This document shows positions 1 to 6,750 of a stretch of 7,085 nucleotides of DNA, piece by piece. The stretch is from contig JANXVV010000088.1 in the NCBI GenBank assembly GCA_025351525.1, positions 1-7,085 of the forward strand. Reading direction: 5' to 3'. The notes under the pieces are model-generated. The model did no database searches and was not told the origin of the DNA. It saw only the letters and a program-made list of their open reading frames with translations. The DNA comes from Humisphaera sp. Lineage in GTDB: Bacteria; Planctomycetota; Phycisphaerae; Tepidisphaerales; Tepidisphaeraceae. The translations under genes were made by a program, and so were the position numbers. Position 1 is the stretch's first letter; each line of letters starts with the position of its first letter.

Positions 1-201
1 GGCGTCGGTGCAGAACAGGCTCAGCCCGATGATCAGCCAGACGCCGATCTCATCGGGCACGACGGGACAACCCCTTGCCCCAGACCGGGTCTTCTTCAAC
101 ACCTTTTTGACCAGACGCGGGGAAATGATGGACTTCAAGGCGCGTGTCCGCTGACGGCGGGACAGTTCGGCCGCGTGGGCCGACATAGACAGACGCAACA
201 T
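1..201 (-). CDS. IS4-family transposase, N-terminal fragment (cut by the window edge)
   Basis: Reading leftward from ATG at 201-199 there is an open frame of exactly 67 codons with no stop before the window edge, so only the N-terminus is seen. Residues about 24-65 (ISPRLVKKVLKKT... through PDEIGVWLIIGLSLF) resemble the N-terminal domain of IS4-type transposases: a helix with alternating Leu/Val/Lys, a basic stretch, then a Pro followed by a hydrophobic segment ending in LF. In that family this domain precedes a DDE nuclease domain that cuts and joins element ends; here the catalytic part lies outside the window. A strong Shine-Dalgarno, AAGGAGG at 213-207, sits 5 bases before this ATG and supports the start; an in-frame ATG five codons further in is an alternative. 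The element's outer end should lie somewhere in 202-380, but I could not identify a terminal inverted repeat. Whether the transposase is intact cannot be judged. Confidence 0.72.
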   Translation of the reverse strand, partial: MLRLSMSAHAAELSRRQRTRALKSIISPRLVKKVLKKTRSGARGCPVVPDEIGVWLIIGLSLFCTDA

Positions 202-206
202 TGCAG

Positions 207-213
207 CCTCCTT
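207..213 (-). promoter_or_regulatory. Shine-Dalgarno of the IS4-type transposase
   Basis: The minus strand reads AAGGAGG, a near-perfect anti-16S complement, 5 bases before the ATG at 201. It fixes the start of a gene that lacks a complete reading frame in this window. Confidence 0.7.
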
Positions 214-384
214 GCCACATGGCGTTTACACACCACCAGCGTGGCGGGAGGCCGCCTGTTTTGTCAATGGTGATTGAACGGTATTGACGCGAGCGTGGGA
301 CATGCTCCCCGCCTAAACTGCCCGATGGTTGCGTCGATGGAGCGAATGAAGAGGTTCAGCTTCGGCGTCTCATCATGAGGACTG

Positions 385-780
385 ATGCGTATTCCGTATC
401 AAATGCACCGTAGTCATTACCTCCCGCTGGTGGAGGTGGTCGTTCTCGGCACTCGCTTCAATGCGTCTATGAACGCAGTCATAGATACCGGTGTCGTCCG
501 ATCTGTTTTTCCAATGTCAGCCGCACGGGACGCCGGCCTATCTTTGGAATCTGGTAAACCGGAGGCGGTAGTCTTTGGGGGTTCCGCCGCGATCGGAAGG
601 CTCATCAAGACATACGTCCTGATCCATGGTCGTCGGTTCGACCTCGACATTCTTTATGTCGAAGACGAGAAGCTTAAACTGGACTATGCGCTTCTGGGAC
701 GGGAAACGTTCTTCAATCAGTTCAACGAAGTTGCGTTTCATGAACGCACGCTTGAACGCAACGTACATTTCAGAGGTTAG
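385..780 (+). CDS. Retropepsin-like (clan AA) aspartic protease, single domain
   Basis: This 131-aa protein has the layout of a one-domain retroviral-type aspartic protease. Two hydrophobic strands come first (residues 13-33), then the catalytic loop D34-T35-G36 in the context AVIDTGVVRSVFP. A Gly-rich stretch at about 64-72 (FGGSAAIGR) could form the flap. The second signature, ALLGRETFF at 102-110, is followed by F118 in VAFHERT; it matches the family's LLGRD-F...V.F pattern. Single-domain members act as homodimers, each subunit giving one catalytic Asp. Length is normal for a free-standing bacterial member. No signal peptide or membrane segment is visible, so it is probably cytoplasmic. 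GAGG at 377-380 lies 4 bases before the ATG and supports the start. It is followed after 2 bases by the next gene, so the two are almost certainly co-translated. The residue after DTG is Val where Ala is usual, a conservative change. The natural substrate is unknown; the neighbour gene product is one candidate. Confidence 0.82.
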   Translation: MRIPYQMHRSHYLPLVEVVVLGTRFNASMNAVIDTGVVRSVFPMSAARDAGLSLESGKPEAVVFGGSAAIGRLIKTYVLIHGRRFDLDILYVEDEKLKLDYALLGRETFFNQFNEVAFHERTLERNVHFRG

Positions 781-782
781 TC

Positions 783-1409
783 ATGGCAAAGCCCGCGTAC
801 AAATTCACTGAGTTCGTCGATTTGCTCCTCGTCGCCCTCTACGAGACTGACCAATCAGACAACGGAAACGAGTTCCAAAACTTAGAGGCGTTGGCAGCAA
901 CGATCAAGGGCGAGGTTCCGCAGGATTGGGTGTTCGACGCTGCCAAGGTGTTGGAAATGCGGGCGTTGGCAGACTGCATTTTTACCTTCGGGGCCACCCA
1001 TGCCAAAATTTCCGGCCAAGGGCGGTTGTACGTCGAAAGCGGGATGGGCTTTACGAAGAAGGCCCAGGAATCACCTCCGACGTATTATCACGTGACGGTG
1101 TCCGGCTCGGGCAATCAACTGGTGACGGGGCAAGACGCGTCAGGTGTTTCGCAGACAGTGACACAGACAGAGTTCTCGCCCGCGCTGCGGCTTCTCGAAG
1201 AAATGAGGGAGAAGATTGAGAGCGATAACACGCTTGCGGGGCCGGCGAGGTTGGAAGCAACAACATATGCGAATCTTTTGCGTTTTGAGGTCAAAAAGTC
1301 TGAACCTAACCGTACGCTTATCGCCACGCTGCTTGAGTCACTCAGTAAGATAGCGTCTATCGCCGGCAGTGTCGCATCCTTTATACGCCTCTTGAACGCA
1401 TCCGGTTAG
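783..1409 (+). CDS. Hypothetical protein: winged-helix-like N-terminus, Gly/Asn/Gln beta stretch, helical C-terminus
   Basis: I do not recognise a named family for this 208-aa protein. Residues about 5-88 look like a winged helix: helices FVDLLLVALYE, NLEALAATI and FDAAKVLEMRALAD, then a strand and wing with AKISGQGRLYVESG, much like the Leu/Ile-Thr-x-x-Gly-x-x-Tyr/Phe ending of many winged helices. Residues 101-126 alternate beta-branched and small polar residues around VSGSGNQLVTGQDASG, which is beta-prone and low in charge. Residues 131-205 are helical, with a charged amphipathic helix (LRLLEEMREKIES), a second helix (ARLEATTYANLLRFEV), a Pro-Asn break, and a final hydrophobic helix pair (ATLLESLSKIASIAGSVASFIRLL). 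That last piece could pack in a bundle or touch a membrane. Small proteins of this layout often serve as adaptor or effector-associated modules, but no function is assigned here. AGAGG at 772-776 lies 6 bases before the ATG. The 2-base gap from the protease gene implies shared expression and perhaps a shared task. Confidence 0.8.
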   Translation: MAKPAYKFTEFVDLLLVALYETDQSDNGNEFQNLEALAATIKGEVPQDWVFDAAKVLEMRALADCIFTFGATHAKISGQGRLYVESGMGFTKKAQESPPTYYHVTVSGSGNQLVTGQDASGVSQTVTQTEFSPALRLLEEMREKIESDNTLAGPARLEATTYANLLRFEVKKSEPNRTLIATLLESLSKIASIAGSVASFIRLLNASG

Positions 1410-1447
1410 GTCTTCTGGCTACGTACGATCCGCAGGAATTTTGTGGG

Positions 1448-1536
1448 ATCTGCATCGCAAGATATTTTGTATTCCGTCAAGAACCACGCTTCGCGCGGTG
1501 TTGCCGAGTAAGCGAATAATGCGTTATCTGCATCGC
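1448..1536. repeat. 11-bp direct repeat in the convergent intergenic region
   Basis: ATCTGCATCGC occurs at 1448-1458 and again at 1526-1536, 78 bases apart, in the gap between the converging gene sets. Both copies are exact. Function is unknown. I see no convincing rho-independent terminator anywhere in 1410-1550, only a weak 5-bp GATCC/GGATC pairing (1427-1431 with 1446-1450) without a following U-run. Confidence 0.4.
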
Positions 1537-1550
1537 GTCCCCGACACAAT

Positions 1551-3107
1551 TCATGGGTCCACCCGATTCCACAGCGTGTAATACACCACCGGATGCAGCA
1601 CCTGCGTCTTCCCATCCCCCGCTTTGCGCAGGCCGTCCAAGTGCAGTTCGTGAATGCTGCCGACCACGAGGCCGTCGACGGTGAGCTTTACCTTCAATCC
1701 ATTGGGGCTGACGGTGATGTCTTTAATCGTCGGCTCGGTCTTGTCCACCTCGGGGCTGCCGTAGCTGGATTGGTAGATATAGGTGAAGGTGCTGAGGTCG
1801 TAGGAGTCGGAATCGAGGGCGAAGTTGCGGTCGACCGGCTGAGTGAAAGTGAGCTCGAACCCATCGGCTTGCAGCTTCATGTCGAGCATCTCGAAGGGGG
1901 TTTTGCCGGTCCAGACGAGGCGTTCGAGTGCGAAGGGTTTGGTGCCGGTGGAGCCCCAGCCTCGGTTGGTGCCGCCGACGAACCAGGAGCCGTCTTTGGC
2001 CTGCACCATCGGTACGATGCCGGAGCCGAAGCCTCGGCGGAAGGGGATGGCGAAGCCCTGGTACTTGCCCTTTATTTTTTCAAGTCCCAGCCGTGCAACG
2101 TTGCTATGGCTTTGGTCGGCGACGAAGAGTTGGTGATTAAAGGGGCCGAATTTTCCATCGCTCATGTCGCAGACGATGCCGCTGGCGGACTGGCCCATCT
2201 TTTTATACGGCAGCATCACCGGCGGCGGGATGAGGGTGGGGAACTTCGCCGCCTCGATATGCCAACGGCTGGGGCTGGCGGGTTCCGGGGGTTTGGGGCC
2301 GAAAGCAGGGTTGAGCTTCAGAGCCTCATCGTACCACTTATTGCCTGTGGGATTGCCAGTGAAAGAGCCTTCAGTGACTTGCTTGAAATTGTCGGCACCG
2401 TTCCAGAAACCCTGGTTGTCGGTGTAGAAGATTTCACCGAGATGGTTGAACCCGACCGCGCCCGGCGAGCGCACGCCGCAGGCGAAGGGGATGCCTTTGC
2501 CATCGGGGGTGATCTTGAAAAACCAGCCCCGGAAAGGGGATTCGCTGCCGACGGAGCCGGTCAGACAGAGGGCGACGTAGAGATTCCCGCCTTTGTCGAA
2601 ATGGGACATCAGGGGGTATTCGTGGTAGTCACCCTTGATGCCCCAGCCGTCGTAGAACGTTTCGTAGGTGTCGGCATGACCGGTGTGCGCAGTGTCCTTC
2701 AGCCGCGTGATCTCTCCGCGTTGGGCGGCATAGACTGAGCCATCGCGCTGGGCGAGCCCCATGATCTCATGCAAGCCGGTGGCCCAGCGGGTGAACTTCG
2801 GTTTGTCGATGGGATCGGCGTAGGCATTGTCGACGAGATAGATATCGCCCCGCCGTGTGCCGATGAGAAGTTGGCCGTCGGGCAGGGTTTCAAGGCTGCT
2901 GACTTCCAGGACAAGCTCCGGGGGAAGGGGGATCGGGATGATTTTGTAGTAGGCCTCTTCAGGGCCGGTGGGCGGGGTTTCCTTTTCAGCACGCTTGGAT
3001 TCGATGGGGGTGGGAGCGGTGGCAGGCTTGGTCTTGGGCTCTTCCGCGCGGGCGAGGGTGGAAAGTAGGGTGCAGATGGCGAACGAACGGATCATGTGAT
3101 TGAACAT
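1551..3107 (-). CDS. Secreted sorbosone/glucose dehydrogenase-like beta-propeller protein
   Basis: This 518-aa protein starts with a short hydrophobic signal peptide (MIRSFAICTLLSTLARA, likely cut after A21) and a Pro/Lys/Thr-rich linker to about residue 50. Residues about 60-400 form a repeat-bladed propeller of the soluble sugar (sorbosone/glucose) dehydrogenase type. Blade-like strands include LPDGQLLIGTRRGDIYLVDN (77-94), GLAQRDGSVYAAQRGEITRL (117-136), GGNLYVALCL, GVRSPGAVGFNHLGEIFYTD (211-230), GPFNHQLFVADQSHSNVARL and KDGSWFVGGTNRGWG. Residues about 400-518 are a separate beta-rich domain containing FELTFTQPVD and VKLTVDGL, a C-terminal extension I associate with PVC-group homologues. 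Characterised relatives use PQQ to oxidise sugars or alcohols in the periplasm; PQQ binding and activity here are inferred from fold only. The ATG at 3107 has a weak GGGAA 4 bases upstream; an in-frame ATG at 3095 would begin right at the signal peptide. The gene follows the multi-haem cytochrome gene by 72 bases on the same strand, so the cytochrome is a natural electron acceptor. Confidence 0.82.
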   Translation of the reverse strand: MFNHMIRSFAICTLLSTLARAEEPKTKPATAPTPIESKRAEKETPPTGPEEAYYKIIPIPLPPELVLEVSSLETLPDGQLLIGTRRGDIYLVDNAYADPIDKPKFTRWATGLHEIMGLAQRDGSVYAAQRGEITRLKDTAHTGHADTYETFYDGWGIKGDYHEYPLMSHFDKGGNLYVALCLTGSVGSESPFRGWFFKITPDGKGIPFACGVRSPGAVGFNHLGEIFYTDNQGFWNGADNFKQVTEGSFTGNPTGNKWYDEALKLNPAFGPKPPEPASPSRWHIEAAKFPTLIPPPVMLPYKKMGQSASGIVCDMSDGKFGPFNHQLFVADQSHSNVARLGLEKIKGKYQGFAIPFRRGFGSGIVPMVQAKDGSWFVGGTNRGWGSTGTKPFALERLVWTGKTPFEMLDMKLQADGFELTFTQPVDRNFALDSDSYDLSTFTYIYQSSYGSPEVDKTEPTIKDITVSPNGLKVKLTVDGLVVGSIHELHLDGLRKAGDGKTQVLHPVVYYTLWNRVDP

Positions 3108-3179
3108 GGGATTCCCGGCGTAGGAGTTTGATACAGTGTCGCTTAAGAAATATTTTTACAGGAACTCGTTTGGAACGCT

Positions 3180-6008
3180 TTACCAACTGACTTCCACTCT
3201 AATGACCGCCATCCGGTCGATGAACTTGACTGGAACCACCAGCAATTTCTCACCGTCTTTTCCCTCCCGAATTTCGGTGATCGGCGACGATTGACCGTCG
3301 ACAAACAGGTGGATCGTCTGCTTGCCGTCGATCAGCCAAACGCCGGGATTCTTCTCGTCGATCTTGCGACCTGACGCCACCAAGAAAAACAAATCCTTCG
3401 TCGAAGACCCGGCGGTCAGCTTGAAATTCCGTTCTAACGTAGCCTTATCACTGGAGCCTTTGGGCAGGTCGGTCTCCTGAATCATCACATCGTTCAGAGC
3501 GTATCGGAAAGTAGGATGGCCCTGGTTGTCGAGCGTATAGCCTTTGAAAATACCCCCGGTGTTGCGCTCAAACTTCTTCGCATCCGGATCGGCTTGCGGC
3601 CAGGGCATCGCCTGGCTATCCAGCACCGCAAAGGAGGGTCCGGGAGGCAGGTCGATGATATCTTTACCGAGCGGGGCGCGCTCTCTGCCCCCGCGTGATT
3701 CCCAGACACCGGCGGCGTCGAAGAACTTGCCGTGCCATGCTTTCGCCAGTCGCATGGTATTGGCGTCGAAGACCCAGTGGATCGACTCCGGGTTGCCGAC
3801 GAGAATTGATCGCGGCCCTACACCGGTGACGAACGCACGAAGGACGACCACTTCATCGGTTGGGACGATTTCATCGGAGTCATCCAGACGCAACCCGAGA
3901 GGAAGAATCATCTCCGGGCCTTGCTGGAGGTAGGTCCAGAGAGCATTGGCTTGAGGGTCAAACGCCCCGCCGGCAATCTCAAGGTAGCTGGATTTTCCCT
4001 CGTTCCAGAAGGAGGGCATGCGCGTGCCGGGAACCAGCTTGCCCGGGTCGGCCAACCAACGGCGAAACCATTCCGGGCGGACGCGCTCATGGACGATCGC
4101 CAGATCCGGGCCCGGCACCCCGATCGATTTCGCACCCCGCGCTCCGTGACAATTCACGCAGCCCAAACCTTTGACACCCACCAGTTGCCAGCCCTGCTTC
4201 TCGGCGTGCGGGACCACCGCAGCAGGGGGATTGCCCGTGATTCCGGCGGTATCGGCACCGGCTAACAACTCAGGCAGGTCTTTCAGTTTTTCCACACTGA
4301 AACTCGGCATACGCGTCGCAAGGTAGGGACGGACGTGCAGTTCATTGTGGAATAGAATTCGGTTCAATGCGCTGGGAAGTAGCTTCGCCCCTACGCCGGT
4401 GAGAAGCGGTGGGAGACGGCCATCATCGCCGAGATCGACCGTGATCGTCGATTTGAATAACTCATTGCGATCCGAAGGCACCCCACCGATCCCATCTCGC
4501 TGATGGCAGGCATAACAGTTCATGGCGGCCATTTCATGCACGGCACGTTGAGTGGCATCCAATGGCGTTGCAAAGGAGGCGGCATTTTTCAACGCCGCGA
4601 CGATGGCGACTTTTTGATCGGAGGATAGGTCGTAGTTGGGGCGACCTTTGAGAACATGGTCTCCGAGGCAACCTTCGGGGTTGGCGACGTTAAGAGCGGT
4701 GAGATTTTTTGCGGGGCGGGCGGAGGGTCGATTCGGTAGGGCATGGCAGGCCGCACACCCAAGCATGGAAAACATCTGCCCGCACATTTCCGCCTTGGCG
4801 GGATCGAGGGTAAACGATTCATTTTTGAGCGGCGTCATCGCCTTTCCACCGGTCGCCGCCAGGACTTCAGTGGGAAGCGGCTCGCGTTTCAGACCGGGGC
4901 CTCTCCAGAAGACTTCCAGACTCCGCCTGCCACCGTTCTGGAAGTAAGTCAGCTCGATCGGATGTTGCCCGGCTTTAAGCGTGATGTCTCCGGATTTGCC
5001 GGGCTTCATGGGATGGGTGCCATCGTTGCTGACGACGATTTTGGAGTCGATGGATAGGATCGCGCCATCATCCGATTCGACGGCGAATGTATATTTGCCG
5101 TTGCGGGGAATCCAGATCCAACCGGTGTAACGGATGCCAAAATGCTCGGCGTCTTTTCGACGGCCGGGAATTTCGACGGTGAACGTTTTGACCTTGCCCG
5201 TTTTCAACGGCTTCAGACCCGCGAATTTTTCCGAAGCCGCCGAGGTGAACGGAGCTTCAAAGTAGGCGAAATTCAACCCCGTTCCGGGCAGGGGTTTGCT
5301 GGTGGGGCTGGGCACATCCAGTTGCTGGCGGAGCAGAAAAATCGCGATCGCCTTCGCTTCGGCAGGAGTGAGATTTGAAGACGGCATCCGGCCAGACGGA
5401 CGCACATGCAAAGGATCGAGCAGAAAACCGGTCAGTGCATCGAGCGTGGACTTCTCGGCGAGATTTCCCAGCGGAACCGACGGCGTTTTGAAGTCGCGGT
5501 CTTTTTCAGGGGCATGGCAGGCGACACAGCCGACCGTCTCATACAACTTACGGCCCTGGTCGACCAGATCCTTGGTCCCCGCGCCGACCGGATCGGTGAT
5601 CGGGCCACCCTGCGAGACCAGAAAATGCACCAGAAAATCGACGGCCCCCGCCTTGGCTTCCGGGGCGGAGGCGTGGAATAAATCGGGCATCGTCGTGCCG
5701 GGTTTTAGCTGGTGAGGTTGACTGAGATAGTCGCGAAGATATTGCGGCGTGATGCGCGAACCGGCTTCGGTTAAGTCCGGCGCGCCTTTCGGATTGACGC
5801 GACTCTGCGGGCCGTTGGCGTGGCAGGCAACGCAGTTTAGTTCGCCGAGCAGCAGTTCACCCTGGGCGGCGATGGCTACTTTGCCGGAGTTTTTGAGCGC
5901 GTGGTAGCCGGGGACGATGGGCGCGGTTGCCGGCGCGGCTAAGGTGGGTGACGATGCGAAGAGAGCGATTAAACAGGCGATGCTTCTACGTGCGAACGCT
6001 GGCGGCAT
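3180..6008 (-). CDS. Secreted penta-haem cytochrome c with internal PA14 domain
   Basis: This 942-aa protein (numbering from the ATG at 6008) has an N-terminal signal peptide (SIACLIALFASSPTLAA). It has five CXXCH haem sites: C59VACH63, C161VACH165, C418AACH422, C498YACH502 and C617VNCH621. Probable axial Met residues in GTTMP or RMP contexts are M107, M208, M567 and M664, pairing with haems 1, 2, 4 and 5. Haem 3 is followed by KGRPNYDLS with no Met. Between cytochrome domains 2 and 3 (about 245-384) lies a PA14-type domain, with GIRYTGWIWIPRNGKYTFAV, SDDGAILSID and LTYFQNGGRRSLEVFW; PA14 domains commonly bind glycans. Residues about 700-942 form a beta-rich C-terminal domain (MRLAKAWHGKFFDAAGVW, FKGYTLDNQGHPTFRYALND) that I have seen in PVC-group redox proteins but cannot name. 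It is exported and probably carries electrons in the periplasm or at the cell surface. The frame extends to a TTG at 6014, but that codon abuts the Shine-Dalgarno, so the ATG is preferred. Confidence 0.88.
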   Translation of the reverse strand: MPPAFARRSIACLIALFASSPTLAAPATAPIVPGYHALKNSGKVAIAAQGELLLGELNCVACHANGPQSRVNPKGAPDLTEAGSRITPQYLRDYLSQPHQLKPGTTMPDLFHASAPEAKAGAVDFLVHFLVSQGGPITDPVGAGTKDLVDQGRKLYETVGCVACHAPEKDRDFKTPSVPLGNLAEKSTLDALTGFLLDPLHVRPSGRMPSSNLTPAEAKAIAIFLLRQQLDVPSPTSKPLPGTGLNFAYFEAPFTSAASEKFAGLKPLKTGKVKTFTVEIPGRRKDAEHFGIRYTGWIWIPRNGKYTFAVESDDGAILSIDSKIVVSNDGTHPMKPGKSGDITLKAGQHPIELTYFQNGGRRSLEVFWRGPGLKREPLPTEVLAATGGKAMTPLKNESFTLDPAKAEMCGQMFSMLGCAACHALPNRPSARPAKNLTALNVANPEGCLGDHVLKGRPNYDLSSDQKVAIVAALKNAASFATPLDATQRAVHEMAAMNCYACHQRDGIGGVPSDRNELFKSTITVDLGDDGRLPPLLTGVGAKLLPSALNRILFHNELHVRPYLATRMPSFSVEKLKDLPELLAGADTAGITGNPPAAVVPHAEKQGWQLVGVKGLGCVNCHGARGAKSIGVPGPDLAIVHERVRPEWFRRWLADPGKLVPGTRMPSFWNEGKSSYLEIAGGAFDPQANALWTYLQQGPEMILPLGLRLDDSDEIVPTDEVVVLRAFVTGVGPRSILVGNPESIHWVFDANTMRLAKAWHGKFFDAAGVWESRGGRERAPLGKDIIDLPPGPSFAVLDSQAMPWPQADPDAKKFERNTGGIFKGYTLDNQGHPTFRYALNDVMIQETDLPKGSSDKATLERNFKLTAGSSTKDLFFLVASGRKIDEKNPGVWLIDGKQTIHLFVDGQSSPITEIREGKDGEKLLVVPVKFIDRMAVIRVEVSW

Positions 6009-6014
6009 GGACAA

Positions 6015-6021
6015 CTCCCTT
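6015..6021 (-). promoter_or_regulatory. Shine-Dalgarno that sets the cytochrome start at 6008
   Basis: The minus strand reads AAGGGAG at 6021-6015. It touches the in-frame TTG at 6014 with no spacing but lies 6 bases before the ATG at 6008. Normal spacing therefore selects the ATG. Confidence 0.65.
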
Positions 6022-6167
6022 GACGGTTTATTCTGCTTTGATGATGACTGTACCTGTCGAGGAGTAAATTATCGAGTGCGTTGCACACTTCCAGACTCCC
6101 ATGGAACAACTTCCGCGGGCGTTTCAATGCGACTAAGGTTTCCATTGATTCGTCAATTATTTGGAGG

Positions 6168-6743
6168 TTAGGGTTGCGCAGTGCCTGCCGCCAGATCTTC
6201 CACCTTCGCATGATAGATCACATAGCTACCGCTGATCTCCAATTGAAAAGGTCGCGGCGTGCCGTCGGACCAAAGGCCGTTGTCGAATTCCTGAATGCAT
6301 TCGGCACCGCCCTTGCGTTTAAAATTGGTCGGCACCGGGTGCATGATGATGTTGCCTTGCGGGTCTTTGTCGCCGACCCAGAGGTTGATCTTGAGGTGGG
6401 AATGATCCTGATTTGTTTTCGCCAGGGCTTGCGGGGTGGATTCGCTGGTCAGCGTAAATCGCCAATGGGCGGTGCGCGGTGAGAAATCCATCATCGCGTT
6501 CGAGAGGTTGAGTTCACCTTCGGAAGACGTCAGCGGTTGCCAGGGAGCTGCCGGACCGGCGACGGTTTCCGGGTCTTTGAAAAACATCGGCGCGGGGGCC
6601 GAGGCGGGAGGGACGGCTTTCAGCTTCGCCAATCTCGCCGAATTTTCCTTGCGGCGGGCGGTGGCGGGAGCGACATGGCAGGCGAGCGTGAGAAGGAGCA
6701 GGAACGCAATGATGATTGAAATGGACGGGGTGGCGCGGTTCAA
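6168..6743 (-). CDS. Secreted hypothetical protein (possible lipoprotein)
   Basis: No family is recognised. The frame is open from an ATG at 6899, but the first 52 residues would be rich in Arg, Cys and His and would precede a clear export signal. I therefore place the start at TTG 6743, which has GGAGA 7 bases upstream and gives 191 aa. Residues 4-21 are a hydrophobic core (PSISIIIAFLLLLTLA) followed by C22 and APATA-RRK. Cleavage could be after A29 by signal peptidase I. TLAC is only a poor lipobox, so a lipid anchor at C22 is less likely. A basic and Pro/Ala-rich linker runs to about residue 68. The rest (about 69-183) looks beta-rich with many Trp and polar residues: WRFTLTSES, LKINLWVGDKDPQGN, FQLEISGSYVIYHAKVEDL. 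There are no CXXCH motifs or visible catalytic signatures. It lies 159 bases upstream of the cytochrome gene on the same strand and is exported like its neighbours, so it may belong to the same envelope process. Confidence 0.68.
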   Translation of the reverse strand: MNRATPSISIIIAFLLLLTLACHVAPATARRKENSARLAKLKAVPPASAPAPMFFKDPETVAGPAAPWQPLTSSEGELNLSNAMMDFSPRTAHWRFTLTSESTPQALAKTNQDHSHLKINLWVGDKDPQGNIIMHPVPTNFKRKGGAECIQEFDNGLWSDGTPRPFQLEISGSYVIYHAKVEDLAAGTAQP

Positions 6744-6750
6744 GAGGATT

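Noticed and set aside
325..378. 17-codon plus-strand frame ending just before the protease gene
   Set aside because: It could be a leader peptide or a remnant of a truncated gene, but there is no ribosome site or recognisable sequence; too little to annotate.
1406..1615. Minus-strand frame across the convergent intergenic region
   Set aside because: It overlaps the 3' end of the propeller gene out of frame, with a Cys/Arg-rich translation and no ribosome site of note.
1593..2738. Long plus-strand open frame (381 codons) opposite the propeller gene
   Set aside because: It is antisense to a clearly recognisable secreted propeller protein, its translation is Gly/Ala/Val/Glu-rich without motifs, and such antisense frames are expected from the GC-rich codon pattern.
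6076..6086. GTGC-GTT-GCAC small inverted repeat upstream of the cytochrome gene
   Set aside because: Four-base arms are common by chance, and no aligned promoter elements are visible to support an operator.
5969..6211. 80-codon minus-strand frame bridging the gap between the secreted-protein and cytochrome genes
   Set aside because: It overlaps the ends of both better-supported genes in another frame and shows no protein-like features.
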